In this document: positions 1 through 5,685 of the stretch, piece by piece
Layout of the letters: each line of letters begins with the position of its first letter
Numbering within the stretch: position 1 is the first letter of the stretch
NCBI GenBank assembly: GCA_047632015.1
Contig: JBLIBC010000186.1
Span: 1-5,685, forward strand
DNA: 5,685 nt
Source: JBLIAZ01 sp047632015
Lineage (GTDB): Bacteria; Bacteroidota; Bacteroidia; Flavobacteriales_C; GCA-002722245
Reading direction: 5' to 3'
Notes under the pieces: model-generated
The model's database searches: none
Told to the model about the DNA's origin: nothing
What the model saw: the letters and a program-made list of their open reading frames with translations, nothing else
Made by a program: the position numbers and the translations under genes

Positions 1-1004
1 CTTGAAGCGATATTTGGAACACAATAATGCACCACGCCATATTTTTTGAAGGTGGGGTTGTCATGAGAAGTGACCTCGGATGTTTCAAAACATCCGCCGT
101 TGTCAATACTCACGTCAACAATCACTGACCCAAATTTCATCGCGCTCACCATTTCCTCACTCACTACACAAGGAGCGGAACCGTCTTTTGGCCTAAGGGC
201 ACCAATAACAACGTCTGCGTATTTTAATGATTTGGCTAATAATTTAGGTTGAATAATTGAAGTAAATATTCGTTGCCCTAAAGCAGTAATTAACCTCCTT
301 AGTTTGTAAATTTCATCATCAAAAACTTTTACGGTAGCACCTAATCCGAGTGCAGCCCTTGCAGCCGATTCTGCTACACCCCCAGCTCCAATAATTACAA
401 CCTCCACTGATTTCACACCCGCAATACCACCTAACATAATTCCTTGTCCGTCGTTTGTGTTGCTTAAGTACTCAGCAGCAATTAAGATACTAGTAGTTCC
501 AGCTATTTCACTCATGGAACGAATGATTGGATATACGCCATCTTGGTCTTGCACGTAATCATAGGCAATAGCAGTAACTTTCTTTTTGGATAATTTTTGA
601 ACAAAATCCTTTGGTTGAATTTTTAGCTGTAAAGACGATATAAGCAATTGTTTTTTAAGGGCATCAAACATTTCAATTTCTTCCAACGTGGGAGGAGAAA
701 CCTTCATGACCACATTAGCTTGATAAATTTCTTTGGTGTCAAAAATTATTTCAGCACCAGCCTCACTATAATCATTATCGCTGAATCCAGCTTTATCCCC
801 TGCTTTGCTTTCAATCATGACACGGTGTCCGTTATTAATTAAAAGCCCAACACTTTCTGGAACTAAAGCAACTCGTTTTTCTTGAAATCCAGTTTCCCTA
901 GGTATTCCAATAAATAATTTACTGTCTCTGGTTTTTACCTCAAGCATTTCTTCTTGTGGTAACAACCCTGATTTTGCAAGTTGTCTGATGATTTCCGAAT
1001 CCAT
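1..1004 (-). CDS. ald: Alanine dehydrogenase family protein (AlaDH/PNT), 3' end missing
   Basis: The first 334 residues are visible; the C-terminus lies beyond base 1 (the last visible residues, VPNIAS, precede the usual R of this family). Alanine dehydrogenases convert L-alanine and NAD+ to pyruvate, ammonium and NADH in the cytoplasm. Visible parts: an N-terminal extension of about 29 residues; the N-terminal substrate domain with IGIPRETGFQEKRVALVP (residues 32-49; R44 aligns with the substrate-binding Arg) and VVMKV (K101, the pyruvate-binding Lys); a Rossmann domain with GAGGVAESAA (206-215) and an acidic residue after strand 2 (D229), which suggests NAD; and SIDNGGCFE (299-307; D301 aligns with the catalytic Asp). 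The position of the catalytic His is Gln (Q126), and the third Gly of GxGxxG is Ala (A211). The start ATG lies 10 bases after the tsaE stop, so the gene is probably co-transcribed with porX and tsaE. The family is certain; the exact reaction is less so because of the His change. Confidence 0.88.
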   Translation of the reverse strand, partial: MDSEIIRQLAKSGLLPQEEMLEVKTRDSKLFIGIPRETGFQEKRVALVPESVGLLINNGHRVMIESKAGDKAGFSDNDYSEAGAEIIFDTKEIYQANVVMKVSPPTLEEIEMFDALKKQLLISSLQLKIQPKDFVQKLSKKKVTAIAYDYVQDQDGVYPIIRSMSEIAGTTSILIAAEYLSNTNDGQGIMLGGIAGVKSVEVVIIGAGGVAESAARAALGLGATVKVFDDEIYKLRRLITALGQRIFTSIIQPKLLAKSLKYADVVIGALRPKDGSAPCVVSEEMVSAMKFGSVIVDVSIDNGGCFETSEVTSHDNPTFKKYGVVHYCVPNIAS

Positions 1005-1014
1005 GATAATTGAA

Positions 1015-1425
1015 TTAAAAAGTAAAGCTCCTAGTCTGTTCTTTTACAAATATATCAATAGAAACACATTTATCAGAAGCCGGAAGCAAATTACTTATTT
1101 TTTCAGGCCATTCAATGAAGCAGTAGTTGTCACTAAAGAAGTATTCTTCTGCACCCATATCATAAGCTTCCGCCACGTGTTTTATCCGGTAAAAATCAAA
1201 ATGATATACTGGTGAGTTTCTTCCCCGGTACTCGTTGACGATGGAAAAAGTAGGGCTGCTTATGCTGTCCGAAACCCCCAGTTGACAGCATAGCTCTTTT
1301 ATTAATGTGGTTTTTCCAGCGCCCATTTGTCCGTTAAAAAGAAAGACCTTTTTGTCGGGGTGAGTCTTCAATATTAGCTTTGCTACTTCAGGTAGTTCAT
1401 CAAGTGAATTAATGGAAATTTTCAT
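1015..1425 (-). CDS. tsaE: tRNA t6A biosynthesis ATPase TsaE
   Basis: TsaE is the P-loop ATPase that works with TsaB and TsaD to place threonylcarbamoyl on A37 of ANN-decoding tRNAs; it is thought to reset the TsaBD complex after each cycle. The 136-residue length is normal for the family. Seen in the sequence: Walker A GQMGAGKT (residues 32-39), the switch-like SPTFSIVNEY (57-66), HFDFYR (75-80) with D77 as the Walker B-type acidic residue, and IEWPE (104-108), the family's signature near the C-terminus. The start ATG overlaps the porX stop codon in an ATGA arrangement, which indicates translational coupling. No convincing Shine-Dalgarno sequence precedes it, only the A-rich 3' end of porX. 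tsaB, tsaC and tsaD are not in this window. Identification is secure. Confidence 0.95.
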   Translation of the reverse strand: MKISINSLDELPEVAKLILKTHPDKKVFLFNGQMGAGKTTLIKELCCQLGVSDSISSPTFSIVNEYRGRNSPVYHFDFYRIKHVAEAYDMGAEEYFFSDNYCFIEWPEKISNLLPASDKCVSIDIFVKEQTRSFTF

Positions 1426-2972
1426 TGTTTCTTTTTAAGCTTTACAATAGGTATAATTACTTCTTCCATTGATATACCACCGTGCTGAAAAGTGTCTTTG
1501 TAGTATTTTGCGTAATGGTTGTAATTGTTTTTGTAAGCAAAGAATTTATTTTCCTTAGCAAAAATGAACTTAGAATTGAAATTGGATATTGGTAATTTTG
1601 CAGTTGCTAAATCTTTGATTTCAAAAACATCATTTTCTTTATAATGCATGTTTTTACCAACCTTATATCGCAAGTTGTTGTTTACGCTTTTATCTGCTAC
1701 CATTTGCGATGGCTCATCTACCTTAACTGATCCATGATCAGTAGTAATGTATACAATAGCGTCTTTTTCGGCTATTTTTTTAAGCATTTCTAAAAATGGC
1801 GAATGGGAAAACCAAGATTTAGTTAACGAACGGTAAGCTTTTTCGTCTTCCGCTAATTCACGAATTATTTTAGTATCAGTTCTTGCGTGTGATAAAGCAT
1901 CAACAAAATTATACACAATTGTCGTTAAGTCATTTTTGAAGTATTGATGAAAATTATCGACAACCTTTTTTGCCTTATTCAAATTGGTGATTTTTTCGTA
2001 CTTCGTTTTTAAATTAAGCCCTTTTCGTTTGAGTAATTCTTGTTGAAAAAATTCCTCATGGTTGTTTTTGGATTCGTCATCGTCCTCATCCACCCAATTA
2101 TTAGGAAACTTTTTTTGAATGTCTGCCGGTAACAATCCGGAAAACAGAGAATTCCTAGCATACTGTGTCGTTGTAGGAAGTATGGAGTAATAACACTCGT
2201 CTTTTTCAGTGATAAAGTACGATGACAATTCCTGTTGCATTACCTTCCATTGATCATATCTTAAACAGTCCACCACAAATACAAATACTGGTTTTTTACC
2301 TAAAGACGGAATGATACTTTGCTCAAATACTTGATTGGATAACAAAGGTTTATCTTCTCCAGACTGCATCCAGTCCATGTAGTTATTTTCTACAAATTTG
2401 GAAAATTGCTGATTCGCTTCTGTTTTTTGAGCGTTTAAAATTTCCATCATGTCACTGTCTGCACCGTTTCCTAATTTCAATTCCCAATAAACTAAATCTT
2501 TGTATAATTGAATCCATTCATCGTGATCGAGGTGGTCGCTCAGTCTCATAGATATTTCTCTAAATTCTCTTTGATAAGCATGTGTGGAATGTTCATTGAC
2601 CAAACGCTTTTCATCCAAATTCTTTTTGATGGACAATAATATTTGATTTGGGTTGACAGGTTTTATCAAGTAATCGGATATTTCTGCTCCGATAGCTTCT
2701 TCCATGATGTACTCTTCCTCACTTTTGGTAATCATCACCACGGGCAAGGACTTTCTGATTTTCTTTATTGCAACTAAGGTGTCAAGCCCCGTCATACCAG
2801 GCATATTCTCGTCAAGGAATACTATGTCAAAATTTTCCTCTTTCACTAAATCTAGCGCTTCATTTCCACTAACAACAGTTGTTAATTTGTATCCTTTTGA
2901 TTCCAAAAACATGATATGCGGTTTAAGTAAATCAATTTCATCGTCAGCCCATAATATATTTACTTGGTACAT
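1422..2972 (-). CDS. porX: PorX-type response regulator with PglZ domain (type IX secretion)
   Basis: This 516-residue protein has the length and domain order of PorX, the response regulator paired with histidine kinase PorY that controls type IX secretion and its sigma factor SigP in Porphyromonas gingivalis. Residues 1-120 are a CheY-like receiver: acidic pocket D10-D11, phospho-acceptor D54 in FLDENMPGMTG, T82 and K104-P105. Residues about 125-220 look like a helical linker. Residues about 225-516 are a PglZ domain of the alkaline phosphatase superfamily: VVDCLRYDQW (D235), ILPTTTQYARN (264-274, holding the likely nucleophile Thr around 267-269), NFVDALSHART (D358, H362), TTDHGS (D412, H413) and FQHGG (H497), the expected metal ligands. 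P. gingivalis PorX has been reported to bind zinc and hydrolyse oligonucleotides. There is no DNA-binding domain. An acidic loop lies at 295-300. The start is fixed by an in-frame stop 10-12 bases upstream. First gene of porX-tsaE-ald; no porY is visible here. Confidence 0.94.
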   Translation of the reverse strand: MYQVNILWADDEIDLLKPHIMFLESKGYKLTTVVSGNEALDLVKEENFDIVFLDENMPGMTGLDTLVAIKKIRKSLPVVMITKSEEEYIMEEAIGAEISDYLIKPVNPNQILLSIKKNLDEKRLVNEHSTHAYQREFREISMRLSDHLDHDEWIQLYKDLVYWELKLGNGADSDMMEILNAQKTEANQQFSKFVENNYMDWMQSGEDKPLLSNQVFEQSIIPSLGKKPVFVFVVDCLRYDQWKVMQQELSSYFITEKDECYYSILPTTTQYARNSLFSGLLPADIQKKFPNNWVDEDDDESKNNHEEFFQQELLKRKGLNLKTKYEKITNLNKAKKVVDNFHQYFKNDLTTIVYNFVDALSHARTDTKIIRELAEDEKAYRSLTKSWFSHSPFLEMLKKIAEKDAIVYITTDHGSVKVDEPSQMVADKSVNNNLRYKVGKNMHYKENDVFEIKDLATAKLPISNFNSKFIFAKENKFFAYKNNYNHYAKYYKDTFQHGGISMEEVIIPIVKLKKKQ

Positions 2973-2990
2973 ATGTTTTATTTAAATTTG
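2964..2990 (+). promoter_or_regulatory. Putative Bacteroidota-type promoter for the HD-domain/lpxD/lpxC cluster
   Basis: TAAATTTG at 2983-2990 matches the Bacteroidota -7 consensus TAnnTTTG exactly. A TTG at 2964-2966 lies 16 bases upstream and could be the -33 element, though this spacing is somewhat short. Transcription would start near 2996-3000, giving a leader of roughly 35 bases before the GTG start. The -33 part overlaps the first codons of porX on the other strand. Seen in the sequence only; activity is inferred. Confidence 0.5.
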
Positions 2991-3004
2991 TCGTGGAAAA
3001 AATA

Positions 3005-3033
3005 CAAGTTACTTTTTAAATCTGATTCGCAAA
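3005..3033 (-). promoter_or_regulatory. Weak candidate promoter for porX-tsaE-ald
   Basis: Read on the minus strand, TTTG (3033-3030) is followed after 18 bases by TAACTTG (3011-3005), an imperfect version of the TAnnTTTG element at sensible spacing. A second partial match, TATTTTTT, lies just downstream of it. The porX start would be about 25-30 bases beyond the predicted transcription start. The match is imperfect in AT-rich DNA, so this is only a candidate; position in the 61-bp divergent gap is the main support. Confidence 0.25.
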
Positions 3034-4257
3034 GTGCAAAACAAAAGAAAAATAATCAACGATCCCCTCTATGGTTTTATTTCTTTACCGTACGATATTA
3101 TTTATGATATTATCGAAAGCCCTTGTTTTCAGCGTTTAAGAAGAATTAGGCAACTGGGGTTAACCAGCATGGTTTATCCAGGAGCATATAACACCAGGTT
3201 TCATCATGCTATTGGAGCTATGCATTTGGCAATGGAAGCGGTAGAGGTCCTTAGGTCAAAAGGAACTGAAATCACAGAGGAAGAGTCGGAAGCATTAGCT
3301 ATAGCAATATTGCTTCACGATGTTGGTCATGGCCCATTTTCACATGCCTTAGAGCATTCTTTGGTTAAAAATATAGACCACGAGGACATGTCAATTATGT
3401 TCATGGAAAAATTGAACAAAGAGCATAGTGGAGGTTTGTCTCTTGCAATCAAAATATTTAAAAATCAGTATAGTAAGAACTTCTTACATCAGCTTATTAG
3501 TAGTCAACTTGATGTAGACCGTTTAGATTATTTAAACCGAGATAGTTTTTACACAGGCGTACAGGAAGGGGTGATAGGTGTAGACAGGATTATCAAATTA
3601 CTTAATGTGAAAGATGGGGAATTGGTAGTGGATCAGAAAGGTATTTATTCCATCGAAAAATTCTTGGTTGCTCGCCGTATCATGTATTGGCAAGTATACT
3701 TGCACAAAACAGTAATATCTGCAGAGTTTTTACTGATTAACATATTGAAAAAGGCAAAGCAACTTGCTTCGTCCGGGGAGGAATTATTTTGTTCACCTGC
3801 CTTACGTGAGTTTTTATATAACAATCACAGCAAGGAAAGCTTCGTGGAAAATCCAGAATTACTTGAGGCTTTCTCGGATTTAGATGACTACGATATATTA
3901 TCAGCAATTAAAGTGTGGAAGAAGCACAACAATTATACTTTGTCTAAGTTATGTACTTGGATGATAAACAGGAGGTTATACAAAGTAGAGATTGGTAAAA
4001 ATCCAATATCTGAGGAACGGATACAAGAATTACAAGCAAAAACAATAGAAAGCTTTGATTTTGCTCAAGAAGATTTATCTTTAGCAGTGTTTTCAAGTAC
4101 AGTTAGTAATGTGGCTTACGATCCTGAAAAGGGCATAAAAATTCTTGATAAAAATGGGTCTTTAAGCGATGTCATAGAAGCTTCTGATCATTTGAATATC
4201 AATAGTTTGAGTACGCCAGTGAAAAAGTTTTTTGTGTGTTACCCTAAAAATATTTAG
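3034..4257 (+). CDS. HD-domain phosphohydrolase, SAMHD1/EF1143-like predicted dNTPase (COG1078)
   Basis: A 407-residue cytoplasmic protein expected to hydrolyse dNTPs to deoxynucleoside and triphosphate. The whole SAMHD1-type active site can be aligned: FQRLRRIRQLG (32-42, Q40 and L41), RFHH (55-58, R55 and metal ligand H58), HDVGHGPFSH (95-104, metal ligands H95 and D96, then H99 and H104), HEDMS (H116), and QLDVDRLDYLNRD (158-170, metal ligand D162, then Y166 and D170). The spacing Q40-R55-H58 equals that of SAMHD1 Q149-R164-H167. Residues about 175-407 form the helical C-terminal part, which I cannot divide further. The start is GTG: it gives the conserved N-terminus KIINDPLYGFIS, an in-frame stop lies at 2983-2985, no ATG lies between, and the next in-frame ATG is codon 46, inside the domain. 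No Shine-Dalgarno sequence is seen. lpxD starts four bases after its stop, so they are very likely co-transcribed. The true substrate is unproven. Confidence 0.9.
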   Translation: MQNKRKIINDPLYGFISLPYDIIYDIIESPCFQRLRRIRQLGLTSMVYPGAYNTRFHHAIGAMHLAMEAVEVLRSKGTEITEEESEALAIAILLHDVGHGPFSHALEHSLVKNIDHEDMSIMFMEKLNKEHSGGLSLAIKIFKNQYSKNFLHQLISSQLDVDRLDYLNRDSFYTGVQEGVIGVDRIIKLLNVKDGELVVDQKGIYSIEKFLVARRIMYWQVYLHKTVISAEFLLINILKKAKQLASSGEELFCSPALREFLYNNHSKESFVENPELLEAFSDLDDYDILSAIKVWKKHNNYTLSKLCTWMINRRLYKVEIGKNPISEERIQELQAKTIESFDFAQEDLSLAVFSSTVSNVAYDPEKGIKILDKNGSLSDVIEASDHLNINSLSTPVKKFFVCYPKNI

Positions 4258-4261
4258 AAGT

Positions 4262-5305
4262 ATGATTTTTACTGCCGAACAAATTGCGCAATTATTGAGT
4301 GGGAACATTGAAGGGGATAAAAGTGCGTCAGTAAATGCTTTTGCAAAAATTGAGGAAGGACATGAAAATGCGTTGTCTTTTTTGGCAAATCCTAAATACA
4401 CTCATCATATTTACGATTGTAAATCATCAGTGGTGATTGTTGGAAATGATTTTGAAGCGGAGAAACCGGTGAGTGCCACATTGATAAGAGTGGAGAAGCC
4501 GTATGAAAGTTTTGCTTTATTGCTTAGAAAGTACGAAGAATTTAAGAATCAAAAAACGGGTATTGAAGAGCCAGTATTTATTGCTAAAACTGCTGTAGTT
4601 GGTGATGATAACTACATAGGTGCATTTGTTCGAATTGGTGAGAATACGAAGATTGGTAGTGGAGTAAAAATATACCCTAATGTGTCCATTGGAGACAATG
4701 TAATTATTGAGGATGGTAGCACTTTATACGCAGGAGTTTCTATATATGATGATTGCAAAATTGGAAAAAGTTGCACCATTCATTCAGGTACTGTTGTTGG
4801 TGGGGACGGTTTCGGGTTTGCGCCAAATTCTGAAAATAATTATGAAAAGATTCCTCAAATCGGAAATGTGGTATTAGAAGACCACGTGGAATTAGGTTCA
4901 AATTGTTGTATTGATAGAGCAACTATGGGCTCAACTATTTTACGAAAAGGGGTGAAGCTGGATAATTTAGTTCAGATTGCTCACAATGTGGAAATAGGTG
5001 AAAACACTGTGATCGTGTCCCAAACAGGGGTGGCGGGCTCTACAAAAATTGGAAAAAATTGCATGATTGGAGGTCAAGTCGGTATTATCGGCCATTTGGT
5101 CATTGCAGACAACACTAAAATTGCTGCTCAATCAGGCATTGGTCAAAGTATAAAAAAACCAGGTTCAATTGTACAAGGGTCGCCAGCTTTCGATATTATG
5201 CCATATAAAAAGAGTTATGTAGGATTCAAGAATTTACCTGACATAATGCGTAAAATAAACAGCCTCGAAAAGGAATTGGACAAGGCGTTGAAAAAAGAGA
5301 AATAA
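4262..5305 (+). CDS. lpxD: UDP-3-O-acylglucosamine N-acyltransferase LpxD
   Basis: LpxD transfers a (usually 3-hydroxy) acyl chain from acyl carrier protein to the 2-amine of UDP-3-O-acyl-glucosamine, the third step of lipid A synthesis, in the cytoplasm. The protein has 347 residues, normal for the family. Residues 1 to about 100 are the N-terminal uridine-binding domain (MIFTAEQIAQLLSG, then ALSFLANPKY at 37-46). Residues about 103-310 are left-handed beta-helix hexapeptide repeats (for example IGAFVRIGENTKIG). HSGTVVGGDGFGFAP (174-188) and DNLVQIAHNVEIG (234-246) are family signatures, with H241 as the catalytic base. The C-terminus is a charged helix (FKNLPDIMRKINSLEKELDK). I chose the ATG at 4262 over a TTG 30 bases upstream because it gives the standard N-terminus and avoids overlapping the preceding gene. 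It lies four bases after the HD-protein stop and 27 bases before lpxC. Confidence 0.96.
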   Translation: MIFTAEQIAQLLSGNIEGDKSASVNAFAKIEEGHENALSFLANPKYTHHIYDCKSSVVIVGNDFEAEKPVSATLIRVEKPYESFALLLRKYEEFKNQKTGIEEPVFIAKTAVVGDDNYIGAFVRIGENTKIGSGVKIYPNVSIGDNVIIEDGSTLYAGVSIYDDCKIGKSCTIHSGTVVGGDGFGFAPNSENNYEKIPQIGNVVLEDHVELGSNCCIDRATMGSTILRKGVKLDNLVQIAHNVEIGENTVIVSQTGVAGSTKIGKNCMIGGQVGIIGHLVIADNTKIAAQSGIGQSIKKPGSIVQGSPAFDIMPYKKSYVGFKNLPDIMRKINSLEKELDKALKKEK

Positions 5306-5332
5306 AAGCACTAAATTCGTGGTCTTATTTCT

Positions 5333-5685
5333 ATGAAAATGACAGAAAATCAAAAGACCGTTAGTGATGTAGTAAGGATGACAGGGGCGGGGCTTCACAC
5401 AGGTGTTGATGTGAGCTTAAGTATTTGCCCTGCAGACGCTAAAACGGGAATAAAATTCAAACGTGTTGATCTTGAAAATAGTCCAATTATTAACGCAGAT
5501 GTTGATAATGTAACTGATGTAGAAAGAGGAACTACCATCTCTCAAAATAACGCCAGCGTCTCAACAGTAGAACATTTGTTAGCAGCACTTACAGGTTTGG
5601 GAATTGACAATTGTGTGATCGAGGTGAACGCTCCTGAGGTTCCAATCATGGATGGAAGTTCCTTACCTTTTATACAGGCCATCAA
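5333..5685 (+). CDS. lpxC: LpxC, UDP-3-O-acyl-GlcNAc deacetylase (N-terminal part; probably LpxC-FabZ fusion)
   Basis: Only the first 117 residues are present; the gene runs off the right edge. LpxC is the zinc-dependent deacetylase that makes the first committed step of lipid A synthesis and supplies the substrate for LpxD. Visible motifs: TGAGLHTG (17-24), the family's N-terminal signature; STVEHLLAAL (77-86), with E80 as the catalytic base and H81 as a zinc ligand; and VPIMDGSSLPF (103-113). In Bacteroidota LpxC is usually fused at its C-terminus to FabZ (3-hydroxyacyl-ACP dehydratase); that part would lie outside the window, so the fusion is inferred from the lineage only. The ATG at 5333 is taken as the start; an ATG two codons later (5339) is equally possible. 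No Shine-Dalgarno sequence is seen in the 27-base gap after lpxD, and no terminator, so read-through from lpxD is likely. Confidence 0.93.
   Translation, partial: MKMTENQKTVSDVVRMTGAGLHTGVDVSLSICPADAKTGIKFKRVDLENSPIINADVDNVTDVERGTTISQNNASVSTVEHLLAALTGLGIDNCVIEVNAPEVPIMDGSSLPFIQAI

Noticed and set aside
70..252. 60-residue plus-strand open frame
   Set aside because: It lies wholly antisense to ald, whose protein sequence is clearly conserved; the translation has no recognisable features.
648..1215. Two plus-strand open frames (648-842 and 988-1215)
   Set aside because: They are antisense to ald and tsaE, rich in Phe, Ile and Ser as expected from the reverse complement of AT-rich coding DNA, and have no start context.
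2704..2985. 93-residue plus-strand open frame over the porX receiver domain
   Set aside because: It is the antisense shadow of the conserved receiver; the low-complexity Ser/Ile/Phe-rich translation fits no family.
4232..4261. Upstream TTG start for lpxD
   Set aside because: It would add ten residues unlike LpxD N-termini and overlap the HD gene; the ATG at 4262 gives the standard start MIFTAEQ.
4162..4401. 79-residue minus-strand open frame across the HD gene-lpxD junction
   Set aside because: Both sense-strand genes are well supported here, and the antisense translation has no recognisable domain.
4740..4922. 60-residue minus-strand open frame inside lpxD
   Set aside because: It is antisense to the conserved hexapeptide region; its apparent pattern comes from the repeat codons on the other strand.
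4610..5150. Repetitive-looking DNA with recurring ATTGG/GGAxA patterns
   Set aside because: This is the codon-level trace of the LpxD left-handed beta-helix hexapeptide repeats, not a DNA repeat or array.
5306..5332. Possible terminator between lpxD and lpxC
   Set aside because: The 27-base gap contains no GC-rich hairpin followed by a T-tract, so continued transcription is more likely.

Overview
The window looks like ordinary chromosome from a member of the Bacteroidota, probably a flavobacterium-like or related lineage; I cannot name a genus. Four things point there: a PorX-type response regulator (receiver plus PglZ domain), a type IX secretion regulator confined to this phylum; a divergent 'alanine dehydrogenase' of the Bacteroidota type; an LpxC whose N-terminal sequence resembles the LpxC-FabZ fusion enzymes of this phylum; and AT-rich DNA with a TAnnTTTG promoter motif and no convincing Shine-Dalgarno sequences.

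Layout. Bases 1-2972 are a tightly packed minus-strand cluster, transcribed porX -> tsaE -> ald. porX and tsaE overlap by four bases, tsaE and ald are separated by ten bases, and ald runs off the left edge. Bases 2973-3033 are a 61-bp divergent intergenic region holding the likely promoters for both directions. Bases 3034-5685 are a plus-strand cluster: an HD-domain predicted dNTP triphosphohydrolase, then lpxD four bases later, then lpxC 27 bases after that, running off the right edge. There is no gene-free stretch over 300 bases. I saw no RNA gene, mobile element, CRISPR array or clear terminator.

How the genes relate. lpxD and lpxC are early steps of lipid A synthesis in the outer membrane pathway: LpxC deacetylates UDP-3-O-acyl-GlcNAc and LpxD adds the N-linked acyl chain. 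PorX controls type IX secretion, which delivers proteins across the same outer membrane; many T9SS cargo proteins are attached to A-LPS, so the two divergent clusters are thematically linked, although nothing in the sequence proves co-regulation. TsaE (tRNA t6A synthesis) and the HD dNTPase are housekeeping functions. The points most worth a second look are the replaced catalytic histidine and altered Rossmann motif in the Ald homologue, the complete SAMHD1-like catalytic set in the HD protein ahead of lipid A genes, and the compact divergent promoter region. I found no evidence for a wholly new system.
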